This document shows positions 46,303 to 54,039 of a stretch of 64,000 nt of DNA, one piece after another (the first letter of the stretch is position 1; the number at the start of each line of letters is the position of its first letter). Under the pieces are notes generated by a model that was not told the origin of the DNA, searched no databases, and saw nothing but the letters and a program-made list of their open reading frames with translations. Position numbers and translations under genes: made by a program. This stretch comes from Sulfuriroseicoccus oceanibius (GTDB lineage: Bacteria; Verrucomicrobiota; Verrucomicrobiia; Verrucomicrobiales; SLCJ01), in NCBI RefSeq assembly GCF_010681825.2, contig NZ_CP066776.1:2852001-2916000 (forward strand), written 5' to 3'.

Positions 46303-47616
46303 ATGAAACTTCCCCATCCCCGCGCCACCAAGATCGGCGCTATCACATTGGTGTCATGCGCTGCCATGACTGTCAGCTCATGGGGTCTCTCCATCGGCGA
46401 GGCCGTCAACAAGGCTCTCTCGCGTGATCCCGCGATCAAACAAGCCGTAGCATCAATCTACCGCGCCGAAGGCTACTCGCGTGAGGTCAAAGCCGACTTC
46501 ATGCCTCAGGTCAATATCGAAGGACAAGCTGGATGGGCAAAACGCGACCGAAGTATCGACGGCGTAGCCACCGGAGGTGACGATTTGTTCAGCCGCCGTA
46601 TCGGAGTACGCGTTCGTCAGTTGCTCTTTGATTTCGGCTACCAGAAGAACCGTCTGCGGGACGCCCGCAAACGCGAAGAGGCCCAGGCCTATCTCGAGAA
46701 AGCCGTCCGCGATGCCATCGCACTGGAAACCGCCGCCGCCTACCTCGACGTAGTCGCCGCCCGTAAGGAACTCGCTCTGGCACACCGCAACCTCTCACTC
46801 CACAAGGAGATCGGAGAACTCGCCAAAGGCCGGACCAACTCCGTCGGTGACGATTCAGACGTCGAACTCTCCGCGGCACGGATCGAGTTGGCGGAAACCC
46901 TCGTGCTCGAGCGCGAACTGTCATTGGCCCAGGCCGAAGCCGCATTCGCCCGCTTCACCGGCATGGAGGCTCCCGCCAACATGTCCATGCCTCGCATCCC
47001 GAATATCACCAGCAAGTCGCAGATTGACCCTCGTGCCAACTGGCGCTACTCCGCGGTCACCACCCAGTACGCCGCTGCAATCCACCGTAAAAAGGCAAAG
47101 CAACGGAACAACTATCCCAAGTTCTTCCTCGAAGGCGGCGCATTCGTCGGTGAAGACGTTCTCGGCATTGAAGGACGCGACGACGAATACAACGCACTGC
47201 TGGTCATGAACTGGAGCGTATGGGACAGCGGCCGCAATAAAGGCGTCGTCCAACAAGCCCAAGGCGATATCGATGAACAAGCAGCCCTGATCGAAGAGAC
47301 TCTGGTCAAACTCGAACAGGACATTCGCTCGACCTGGGAAGACCTCGCCACCCACCGCCAACGTATCAACGTTCTCAACGTCTACTCGGATAAGTTGAGC
47401 CGGACCGGCGATCTCTACCAGAATCAGTTCGACAACGGAAAGCGCCCACTTCTCAGCTTGCTGGATATCCGCAATGAGAAAATCTCTGCGGACACACGCA
47501 TCGTTGATGAAGAAAAACAAGCTCGGATGCTCGCCTACGAACTCCTCGCTCTCGGCGGCAAACTCTCCACCTACTTTGACCCGGCTCAAGGAGGCAAAGG
47601 CGGAGTCGGCAAATAG
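46303..47616 (+). CDS. TolC-family outer-membrane channel, type I secretion
   Basis: The 437-residue protein has a signal peptide (about 1-28, ending SSWGLS) and two TolC-like repeats of long helices with strand pairs: IGEAVNKALSRDPAIKQAVASIY, NIEGQAGWAKRD, LLFDFGYQKNRLRDARKREEAQAYL, and later FFLEGGAFVGEDVL, NWSVWDSGRNKGVVQQAQGDI. The repeated FDFG/WDSG turns and the helix ending YQNQFDNGKRPLLSLLDIRNE are typical of AggA/LapE type I secretion channels. It should form a trimer reaching into the periplasm. The matching adaptor and exporter lie about 2.7-6 kb to the right on the other strand. It has its own terminator. Confidence 0.87.
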   Translation: MKLPHPRATKIGAITLVSCAAMTVSSWGLSIGEAVNKALSRDPAIKQAVASIYRAEGYSREVKADFMPQVNIEGQAGWAKRDRSIDGVATGGDDLFSRRIGVRVRQLLFDFGYQKNRLRDARKREEAQAYLEKAVRDAIALETAAAYLDVVAARKELALAHRNLSLHKEIGELAKGRTNSVGDDSDVELSAARIELAETLVLERELSLAQAEAAFARFTGMEAPANMSMPRIPNITSKSQIDPRANWRYSAVTTQYAAAIHRKKAKQRNNYPKFFLEGGAFVGEDVLGIEGRDDEYNALLVMNWSVWDSGRNKGVVQQAQGDIDEQAALIEETLVKLEQDIRSTWEDLATHRQRINVLNVYSDKLSRTGDLYQNQFDNGKRPLLSLLDIRNEKISADTRIVDEEKQARMLAYELLALGGKLSTYFDPAQGGKGGVGK

Positions 47617-47650
47617 CCGCGAAATTCTCCATCTCAACAGATTCCTCCAA

Positions 47651-47686
47651 GCGCCCGTGTAGCACCGCTGCACGGGCGCTTTTTTG
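47651..47686 (+). terminator. Rho-independent terminator after the TolC-family gene
   Basis: GCGCCCGTG (47651-47659) pairs perfectly with CACGGGCGC (47671-47679), with a further AGC/GCT pairing inside, followed by six T residues. Confidence 0.93.
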
Positions 47687-48339
47687 TGTTCCACCCGTTC
47701 CTTCCAGCATCCCCCTCTTCAAAGCACCTTCCAGGGTATGCTTCAGCCTCTCTTTGGCGCTCCCTGCCAACAGCCCTTCCGCCGTAGTCATCCCCACATC
47801 GATCGCCCCTTGAAAAACCGCAAAGTAACGCGCCTGAAGTTATGGCTATTATTAAGCGTTCTAGAAATCACAAAACATCACAACCCTATCATTTACAACC
47901 ACTTACAACCAACATAAGACATCCACACCCCATCCGCCACCCGCTGATCTCGTCAATTCCCCCCCCAGGCCATCTCATCACTCGAAAACAGGTCCCCTCA
48001 ATGACCCCACACCGTTCGACGCCGAGAACGTTATTGAAGACAATCCGGGCATGCGGCTCCAGGCTCCACGCCAGAGGCTTTGCCGCATAATCACGAGCTC
48101 CGCCCGCTGGCATAGCCCCGAGTCGACAACCTCCAAAAATCACACCAAAAACACCGCTTTTTTAAAAAAGACACCCCCAAAACACACCACTCGCTTTAAA
48201 TCTTGAAACCCCTGTTTAAAAACAGACGCTGAATCTGATTTTTTATATTGAATCAACTTCATCATAACCGATAGAGCGTCAATAGTTTGCGGCAGAGAGA
48301 CAGCTCTTACTGAACTGGAATCCCCCTCACCAGCCGCAA
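47687..48339. other. 650-base intergenic stretch with no convincing gene
   Basis: No frame here has a believable start and composition. A minus-strand stretch at about 47700-47840 reads LQARYFAVFQGAIDVGMTTA and then Ala/Leu-rich helical sequence, but it has no start context and runs into the TolC terminator, so it is at best a gene remnant. From about 48140 the sequence becomes AT-rich, with small palindromes (CTTTTTTAAAAAAG near 48157 and CTGTTTAAAAACAG near 48210), and probably holds the promoter of the protease gene. Confidence 0.5.
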
Positions 48340-49218
48340 ATGATCAAGTCCCCCGTCTCGCGCGCTTTGGCGCTCGCTGTGAGTATCGCAACTTCTTTCA
48401 CCACAGCGAGCGCGCTGGTGATCAGTGAAGGTGAGATCTACGGAAAAGGAGCCGCAACCCAAGAGCAGGCACAACAGCCTCAGTTTCCTCTCGCCGGCAA
48501 TTCCGTCATGATCGCCCAAGGATCCGGAGTTTACCTTGGAGATGGTTGGGTGCTCACCAGCACACATGTGGGATGCGCCCCTGTAAGGTTTGCCAATGGC
48601 AACACGCTCGCCCCGGACAAGAACACTTGGAGTGTCTTGGAGTCCCGCAACGGAAAACCAAGCGACGTCGCGATCTTCCGGCTCGCAAAGTGGGAACAGT
48701 CAGACTTTCTCAAAGAGTTGCCAACCGTGCGCATCTCCCACGAAGCTCCAACCAAAGGCGACCGTGTCGTCCTCGCCGCTACCGGCTACGTGCAAAGCGG
48801 CGAGCGCAAACCACTTACCATCAACGGAGAGAAGATTGCCACACAAGGAGTCTACTTGAAGCAAGAGCGAGACTTCCTTTTCGGAGCCACCACCATCTCT
48901 CGAGTCCAGGAGAAGCTCGTGAAAACCAATGGAGGCTTGGAAACCGCATCGTTCGTGACCCGCTTTGGACGCGATGCCGGGGAAGCTCAGGCAACTGCAG
49001 GAGATTCCGGTGGAGCCGCCTTCCGCTTCAACGAAGCTACCCGTGAATGGGAAGTTGTCGGGGTCATCTTCGCCGTCTCACACCGCGCACGCTTCGTTCC
49101 CCACAGCGCCAAGACCTATATCGGATCGTTGGCGGACTACCGCGAGCAAGTGACCTCACTGACCAGTGAAAGCCGTCCCATCGCCACCACAGCGAGCACG
49201 GTGGACGCCAATGGCTAA
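48340..49218 (+). CDS. Exported trypsin-like serine protease
   Basis: The 292-residue protein has a signal peptide (about 1-25, ending TTASALV) and a chymotrypsin-fold domain. The catalytic triad is His76 (VLTSTHVG), Asp109 (KPSDVAIFRL) and Ser223 (AGDSGGAAFRF). The first residues of the mature chain do not form the usual IVGG activation end, and there is no PDZ domain, so it is neither a classical trypsin nor a DegP type. Its place between the secretion channel and the exporter is suggestive of surface-protein processing, but no direct link can be shown. The tail is Ser/Thr-rich. Confidence 0.87.
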   Translation: MIKSPVSRALALAVSIATSFTTASALVISEGEIYGKGAATQEQAQQPQFPLAGNSVMIAQGSGVYLGDGWVLTSTHVGCAPVRFANGNTLAPDKNTWSVLESRNGKPSDVAIFRLAKWEQSDFLKELPTVRISHEAPTKGDRVVLAATGYVQSGERKPLTINGEKIATQGVYLKQERDFLFGATTISRVQEKLVKTNGGLETASFVTRFGRDAGEAQATAGDSGGAAFRFNEATREWEVVGVIFAVSHRARFVPHSAKTYIGSLADYREQVTSLTSESRPIATTASTVDANG

Positions 49219-49268
49219 TCTCTAACGCATCCGAGGCCCATCCCAAGGAGCTCATCTCCTCGCCCCTA

Positions 49269-49398
49269 TGCCATTTGAATGGTCAAATTGGCGGAATGAC
49301 GGAGAGCTTTTCGAGTGAGGCAAGGCGCGAACCGCGATGCTACCAGGCTACCTGAGCGGTGAGCAACGCAGCATCACTCAGGACACGCCCGAATGGCA
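49269..49398 (+). repeat. MITE-like element, copy B, shortened
   Basis: Positions 49269-49380 match copy A at 35328-35440 with about nine differences including a one-base gap. The right part is lost or replaced; it ends GAATGGCA, which pairs with TGCCATTT at the left end for only seven bases. A clear target duplication is not seen. It lies 50 bases after the protease gene. Confidence 0.82.
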
Positions 49399-49760
49399 TT
49401 AACTTAGTCCTCAGCGTCGTCAATTCCGCGCTGAAAGCGCGTCTCATAACAGCCTAGGGTCAGCGAGCCTCAGGCGAGCGCCACCCTAGGTAAATACGCC
49501 CACCAATCCCCGGCCGAGCGTGCGATACCGCCAAGGCGCAGCACCCTCCCCGATGGCCGCTCCCGACACGAACAGGCACCCTAAGTTAGTGCCATTCAGG
49601 ACACGCCCAAGGCTCTCGCACTCAGCTGCGCATCGCACGCTTCATCCCTCCCTTTACTGCGGGTCTCGCTTGGCCTCCCCGGCTGGAGCAAGCTTCGACA
49701 GCTTCTCCAATGACGAAACCAACGTTTAGGAATGGTGCACCGCCCCTTATGGCGGAGGCC
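49391..49760. repeat. Gene-free stretch with inverted repeats and a REP-like palindrome
   Basis: Two sets of repeats are seen. GAATGGCATTAACTTA (49391-49406) recurs inverted at 49582-49597 with one difference, and CAGGACACGCCC occurs beside both (49379-49390 and about 49598-49609). Between them CCTAGGGT (49453-49460) and ACCCTAGG (49483-49490) enclose an inner hairpin GCCTCAGGC, a REP-like palindrome. No reading frame in 49219-49854 looks coding. Confidence 0.7.
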
Positions 49761-49854
49761 TGATTCCTGTTACCGGATGAAACCACTAAAACAGCTCTGG
49801 AACAACGTCGATGTTAGTCGTCACTATCTCCGACTTGTTCGGCTTGTTCGAATT

Positions 49855-50196
49855 CTATGGTTTGGTGTTGGTTTGGGTTGAACGCGACTTTCGCCATGGC
49901 CATCTAAGAAATCGATGGGCAAACCACATGATAGAGCCAACCACTGTAAAAATTAGCGGAATTGCTAGGGTGATCGTAGCTACGGTCGCAAGGAAAGCGC
50001 CTATTCCTGATCTCTCCACTCCCCATACGTGTATTTTGGTGACGCCGAAAGTTGCCAGCATACCGAATAATAAAACTACGACCGATATCGGTATTCCTAT
50101 TGCTGTCCAAAGGTCAATCACGCAGCTCTTCCAACTGCTGCTCTGTCCATCTAAGGAAGAAAGAGCTTTGCGATAGGTTGTGAGGAGCTTCTTCAT
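49855..50196 (-). CDS. Small two-segment membrane protein, unknown function
   Basis: The 113-residue protein has a polar start (MKKLLTTYRKALSSLDGQSSS), two membrane segments at about 32-55 (AIGIPISVVVLLFGMLATFGV) and 66-92 (AFLATVATITLAIPLIFTVVGSIMWFA) and a basic tail. No family was recognised. The AT content of the gene is clearly higher than that of its neighbours, and the repeat-rich stretch lies downstream of its stop, so acquisition by transfer is possible. The HlyD gene starts further up the same strand and ends 81 bases before this start. Confidence 0.65.
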   Translation of the reverse strand: MKKLLTTYRKALSSLDGQSSSWKSCVIDLWTAIGIPISVVVLLFGMLATFGVTKIHVWGVERSGIGAFLATVATITLAIPLIFTVVGSIMWFAHRFLRWPWRKSRSTQTNTKP

Positions 50197-50254
50197 TTCT
50201 TGCCAAAAGGTGGGGGCTCAACATGCGACCTCCGTTTCGATTCATCCAATCGCC

Positions 50255-50273
50255 GACCGCACGAACTGCGGTC
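50255..50273 (-). terminator. Hairpin after the HlyD gene, no U tract
   Basis: GACCGCA (50255-50261) pairs perfectly with TGCGGTC (50267-50273) around CGAAC, directly after the HlyD stop at 50278. No T run follows on the minus strand. Confidence 0.4.
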
Positions 50274-50277
50274 TTGC

Positions 50278-51585
50278 CTACTTCTCTCGCATCGCACGTT
50301 CCTTGGCTCGAGTGAATGGATTCAACAAATAGGCCAGCACCGTCTTCTGGCCGGTCAACACATCCACTTCCGCGATCATACCGGGCATCAGGTCGAGCTT
50401 CTCTCCGCGGCGGTCTTCCCCCAAGGTCGACTCTTTGGTTCGCACCTTGATCTGGTAAAAGCTATTGCCTTCTTCATCCGTGATCGTGTTGGCACTGATG
50501 TGCTCCACCGTGCCGTCCAGACCACCGTACACCGCAAAGTCGTAGGCAGTGAACTTCACTGTCGCCTCTTGCCCCGGACGAATGAACGCAATATCCGATG
50601 GGCTGATATTGGCTTCCACCACCAGCGTATCGTCCGCCGGCACAAGATCCATGATATCCACTCCACTTTGAATGACCCGCCCCACGGTATCGATATAGAT
50701 CTCATTCACAGTGCCGCGCACGGGCGCACGAATGACCGTCCGGTCCAACCGGTCCTTGTCTCGTTTGATCGCATGCACCAAGGCGTCGTATTCCGCCTTA
50801 TCCACGTCATACCCCTCCATCGCCTCGCGCTTGCGCCGCGTCTCCATGGTACTGAGTTGACCGTTTAAATCCGCCAGCTCCTTCTCCACCCGGATATACT
50901 CCAACACAGACACAGAGCCCATCCGCCGCGACTTATCGAGCACGGAAAGCTCTCGCTTCACCAACTTCAGCCGGTCTTCGAGTGCATCGCGCGTCTCATT
51001 GTAATCCGTCAGGCGCATCGCAAAGAGTTTGGTCTCATTCTCCACCAGGTCCTGCCGGATCCCCTCACGGAAAACCAGTTCTTCCTCACCCTCGGCCTCC
51101 GCCATCAAGCGGACCATCCGAGCCTCCAAGGCATCCTTCCTGGCCAGGTTCTCCTGGTAAGCCGCCTCGTAGATGTTGTCGCGAATGCGCAGCAGCACAT
51201 CGCCCTCTTCCACCATCTGCCCCTCCTCCACATCGATAGACTCCAAAATACCGCCCTCGAGGCTCTGAATCACCTGCACCGAGGAGGACGGAATCACCCG
51301 ACCGGTTCCCCGGCTCACCTCGTCAAGCTCGGCCCAGTTCGCCCACACCAAAAATGCTACCAACGCCACGATGGACACCAACAAAATGCCCCCACGCCAG
51401 CCCGAGGACTGCCTCTGCAACAATGCCTGGCAATCGGATACGTAATCCAAATCATCCGCCTGAAGCGGAGTCTGTGGCCCACCCACTTTGACAGGCGAAT
51501 CCTTCGCTGCCAGCAATTCCAACTCCTTGGCCAACACCGCAGCCGGATCGGCCTTCCCATTTTTCATCGAACTCTGCTTCTTCAT
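50278..51585 (-). CDS. HlyD-family type I secretion adaptor
   Basis: The 435-residue membrane-fusion protein has a cytoplasmic N-terminus of about 65 residues, one membrane segment (about 68-86, ILLVSIVALVAFLVWANW), a lipoyl/barrel-sandwich first half (GRVIPSSSVQVIQSLEGGI, EGQMVEEGDVLLRI), a long helical hairpin (about 145-285) and the second half (IRAPVRGTVNEIYIDTVG, GQEATVKFTAYDFAVYGGL) typical of HlyD/LapC adaptors. It joins the exporter to the TolC channel. The gene starts 17 bases after the ABC exporter stop, one operon with it. TAYDFAVYGGLDGTV is typical of this family. Confidence 0.93.
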   Translation of the reverse strand: MKKQSSMKNGKADPAAVLAKELELLAAKDSPVKVGGPQTPLQADDLDYVSDCQALLQRQSSGWRGGILLVSIVALVAFLVWANWAELDEVSRGTGRVIPSSSVQVIQSLEGGILESIDVEEGQMVEEGDVLLRIRDNIYEAAYQENLARKDALEARMVRLMAEAEGEEELVFREGIRQDLVENETKLFAMRLTDYNETRDALEDRLKLVKRELSVLDKSRRMGSVSVLEYIRVEKELADLNGQLSTMETRRKREAMEGYDVDKAEYDALVHAIKRDKDRLDRTVIRAPVRGTVNEIYIDTVGRVIQSGVDIMDLVPADDTLVVEANISPSDIAFIRPGQEATVKFTAYDFAVYGGLDGTVEHISANTITDEEGNSFYQIKVRTKESTLGEDRRGEKLDLMPGMIAEVDVLTGQKTVLAYLLNPFTRAKERAMREK

Positions 51586-51602
51586 GACAATCGGGTGACC
51601 TG

Positions 51603-53870
51603 TTAATGTTTCGCTTGTGGCTGTCCTTCGCTCGCCTGCTCACGCAGCTTGGCCAATACCTTGTCCCTGGGGCCTGAGAGATAGACCTTTCCTTGGTCCA
51701 AGACCAAACAATGCGTCGCAATCTTCACCACCGACATCTTGTGCGTGGCTACGACCATCGCTCGCTCGGGATCCTCCTTAACGTACGCCTGGATCGCCTT
51801 GAGGGCCCGCATCTCACTAGTCACGTCCATGTTTGCCGTCGGTTCATCGAGCAATAGAACCTTCGGCGTCTGTAACAACACACGAGCCAAACAAATCGCC
51901 TGCCGCTCCCCTCCGGAGAAACTTTGCCCCCGCTCCGTCACCGGCGCGTAAAGCCCCATCGGGTGACTGTTTATCAGATCGCCAATCCCGATCTTATTCG
52001 CCACCTCGATGATTTCCTCATCACTGGCCCACGGTTTCCCGAGACTCAGGTTGTCTCTCAGGGTTCCCTGAAACAGGGCCGACTCCTGTTGCATGTAACC
52101 AGCAAGACGGCGCAAGGTCGCTGGGTGGTATTGCGAATAGTCGAGATCATTGAGCAGAATCTGGCCGTCACAAGGTTCGTTGATCTTGTTCAAGAGCTTC
52201 AACAACGAGCTCTTGCCCGAACCGATCTTCCCTAGCACCGCCCAGCACTCGCCAGGACGAATGTGAAGGTTCAGTCCCTTGATCGCATAACGGCCCTCAT
52301 CATCATATTTCAGGTTCACATCCTTGAGTTGGTAATCGGGCACCAACTCGGTCACCAATGAGAACTTCTGGCTCTGATCGCCTCCATACTCCAGCGGCAT
52401 CGCCATCACCTCACTAAGCCCTTTGAGCGAGGTCTTCACCTGCGCCAGACGTGTACCAATCGCAGCAACCGAAGCCAATGGGTTCAGTGCGCGGGACAAC
52501 AAAATGATACAGGCGATCATCGCCCCCATTGTCATGTCTCCAGCCTTCACCTGGAACACACACAGCACGACCAGAATGACATTGGACGTATTGATAATCC
52601 ACGACGACGAGCAGTTCGCCAGCAGGGAATACCAGTGCGCTTTGACATCCACATCAGATGAATCCCGGATCATGCGCTCCATGCGGTGCCGGAAGAACCC
52701 CTGTGAGTTACTCCCCTTGACCGCTTCCAATCCATGGATCGTCTCCGCTAGGAATGCCTGCCGTTCCAACCCTTGGCGGTAGCTCTCGCTCGCCACGCGC
52801 ATCAGAGGAAACCTCGCTAGGAAGCCCATCACCAACATGCAAATCGCCGCCGCAACAGGAACCCACCCCACAGGGCCTCCCAAGTGGAAGATCACTCCGA
52901 TCATCAACAAACTAATCGGCATGTCCACCAAGCCAGCGAGCGTCGCGGAAATGAAGAACTCCCGCAGTGACTCATACGCCCTCGCTTTGCCCGCCAAAAT
53001 CCCCGACGACCCCGTCTTCCCCTTCATGCTCACCGCCATCAAATGGTCATACACCATCCCTGAAAGCACCCCGTCCAACCGCTTGCCCAAACGCCCGAGA
53101 AACGCTCCGCGAAGCAACCTCATGAAAAACTCAAACACAAAGATCGCCAGCACCCCGACCGCCAACACCCACAAAGTCTCCACCGCATTGTTAGGAACTA
53201 CGCGATCATAAACTGTCATGGTGAAAATCGGCATCGCGATCGCAAACAGGTTCACCATCAACGAAGCCGGAATCGCACGCAGAATCTCGGACTTGAACTG
53301 CCACACCGTTTTCCAGAACCAGCCCGTATTATCCCCCGCCGCATAAGCCGCGCTGCGGTTTTCCTCTTCAAAGCGGCTCTCAAACCCCGACGGCCGGAAC
53401 ATCACCAAGTACCCCGAGTAGAGCTTGTTCAACGCACCACGGCCTATGTTCACCCACTGCTGCTTCTCCTTGTCCCACTCCAAAGTATTTGGAGCCCCCG
53501 CCTGACCAGACGGCTCGATCACAGCGACTCCCCCCTCTTTCAAAATCAACAACGCCGGCAACACCGCCTCGTGCAGCTTGGCGATGGGCCGCTTCACCAA
53601 ACGGCACTGAAACCCAATCCGGCGCGCAATCTCGAGCAAACTCTCCATCGAAATCGAAGCCTTCTCCACCGGCACTCCGGCCGACGCCTCATCCCAACTA
53701 AATGAAATACTGTGCCAACCGGCCATCCGCTCCAATCCCTGGCATAGCGGGCTTCTCGTCCAAAAACCTTCCCTCCCCTTGAGAGGAGTACGGGGGCTTT
53801 CGATGCCACTCAAGTCCACCTCGGTGGAGCCCTCACTCAGCGTAGAATCTTGCACGGGGGTTGATGCCAT
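51603..53870 (-). CDS. Type I secretion ABC exporter (LapB/RtxB-like)
   Basis: The 755-residue protein has an extra N-terminal region of about 60 residues, a C39-like domain at about 75-170 (SLLEIARRIGFQCRL, LPALLILKEGGVAVI) with no evident catalytic cysteine-histidine pair, an exporter membrane domain (about 195-480), and an ATPase domain with Walker A GKIGSGKSS, signature FSGGERQAICLARVLL, Walker B VLLLDEPTANMD and the switch histidine in VVATHKMSV. A degenerate C39-like domain that binds rather than cleaves the substrate is the rule in exporters of giant RTX adhesins. The giant protein gene ends 169 bases upstream, so it is the obvious cargo. Confidence 0.93.
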   Translation of the reverse strand: MASTPVQDSTLSEGSTEVDLSGIESPRTPLKGREGFWTRSPLCQGLERMAGWHSISFSWDEASAGVPVEKASISMESLLEIARRIGFQCRLVKRPIAKLHEAVLPALLILKEGGVAVIEPSGQAGAPNTLEWDKEKQQWVNIGRGALNKLYSGYLVMFRPSGFESRFEEENRSAAYAAGDNTGWFWKTVWQFKSEILRAIPASLMVNLFAIAMPIFTMTVYDRVVPNNAVETLWVLAVGVLAIFVFEFFMRLLRGAFLGRLGKRLDGVLSGMVYDHLMAVSMKGKTGSSGILAGKARAYESLREFFISATLAGLVDMPISLLMIGVIFHLGGPVGWVPVAAAICMLVMGFLARFPLMRVASESYRQGLERQAFLAETIHGLEAVKGSNSQGFFRHRMERMIRDSSDVDVKAHWYSLLANCSSSWIINTSNVILVVLCVFQVKAGDMTMGAMIACIILLSRALNPLASVAAIGTRLAQVKTSLKGLSEVMAMPLEYGGDQSQKFSLVTELVPDYQLKDVNLKYDDEGRYAIKGLNLHIRPGECWAVLGKIGSGKSSLLKLLNKINEPCDGQILLNDLDYSQYHPATLRRLAGYMQQESALFQGTLRDNLSLGKPWASDEEIIEVANKIGIGDLINSHPMGLYAPVTERGQSFSGGERQAICLARVLLQTPKVLLLDEPTANMDVTSEMRALKAIQAYVKEDPERAMVVATHKMSVVKIATHCLVLDQGKVYLSGPRDKVLAKLREQASEGQPQAKH

Positions 53871-53970
53871 AACCTACACCCTACACATCTACATGACGCT
53901 TAGGAAGTTTTAAAGACACAGCAACATGTAACACTCCCCCCACGTCAGTTCGCCAGCACCTTGGTTAGCA

Positions 53971-54020
53971 AACAAAAACAACCCACCGCCCCGGCTGTAA
54001 ATTGCCAGAGCGGCGGGTTG
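53971..54020 (-). terminator. Rho-independent terminator of the giant surface protein gene
   Basis: On the minus strand CAACCCGCCGC (54020-54010) pairs with GCGGTGGGTTG (53989-53979), 11 bp with one mismatch, followed by TTTTTGTTTG. It lies 20 bases after the stop at 54040 and separates the giant gene from the exporter genes. Confidence 0.82.
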
Positions 54021-54039
54021 CTTGATTGAGGCCGACTGA

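Noticed and set aside
47453-47840. Minus-strand frame with helical-looking sequence (AEGLLAGSAKERLKHTLEGA)
   Set aside because: It has no good start or end and runs through the TolC terminator into that gene. It may be a remnant, but evidence is too weak to list as a gene.
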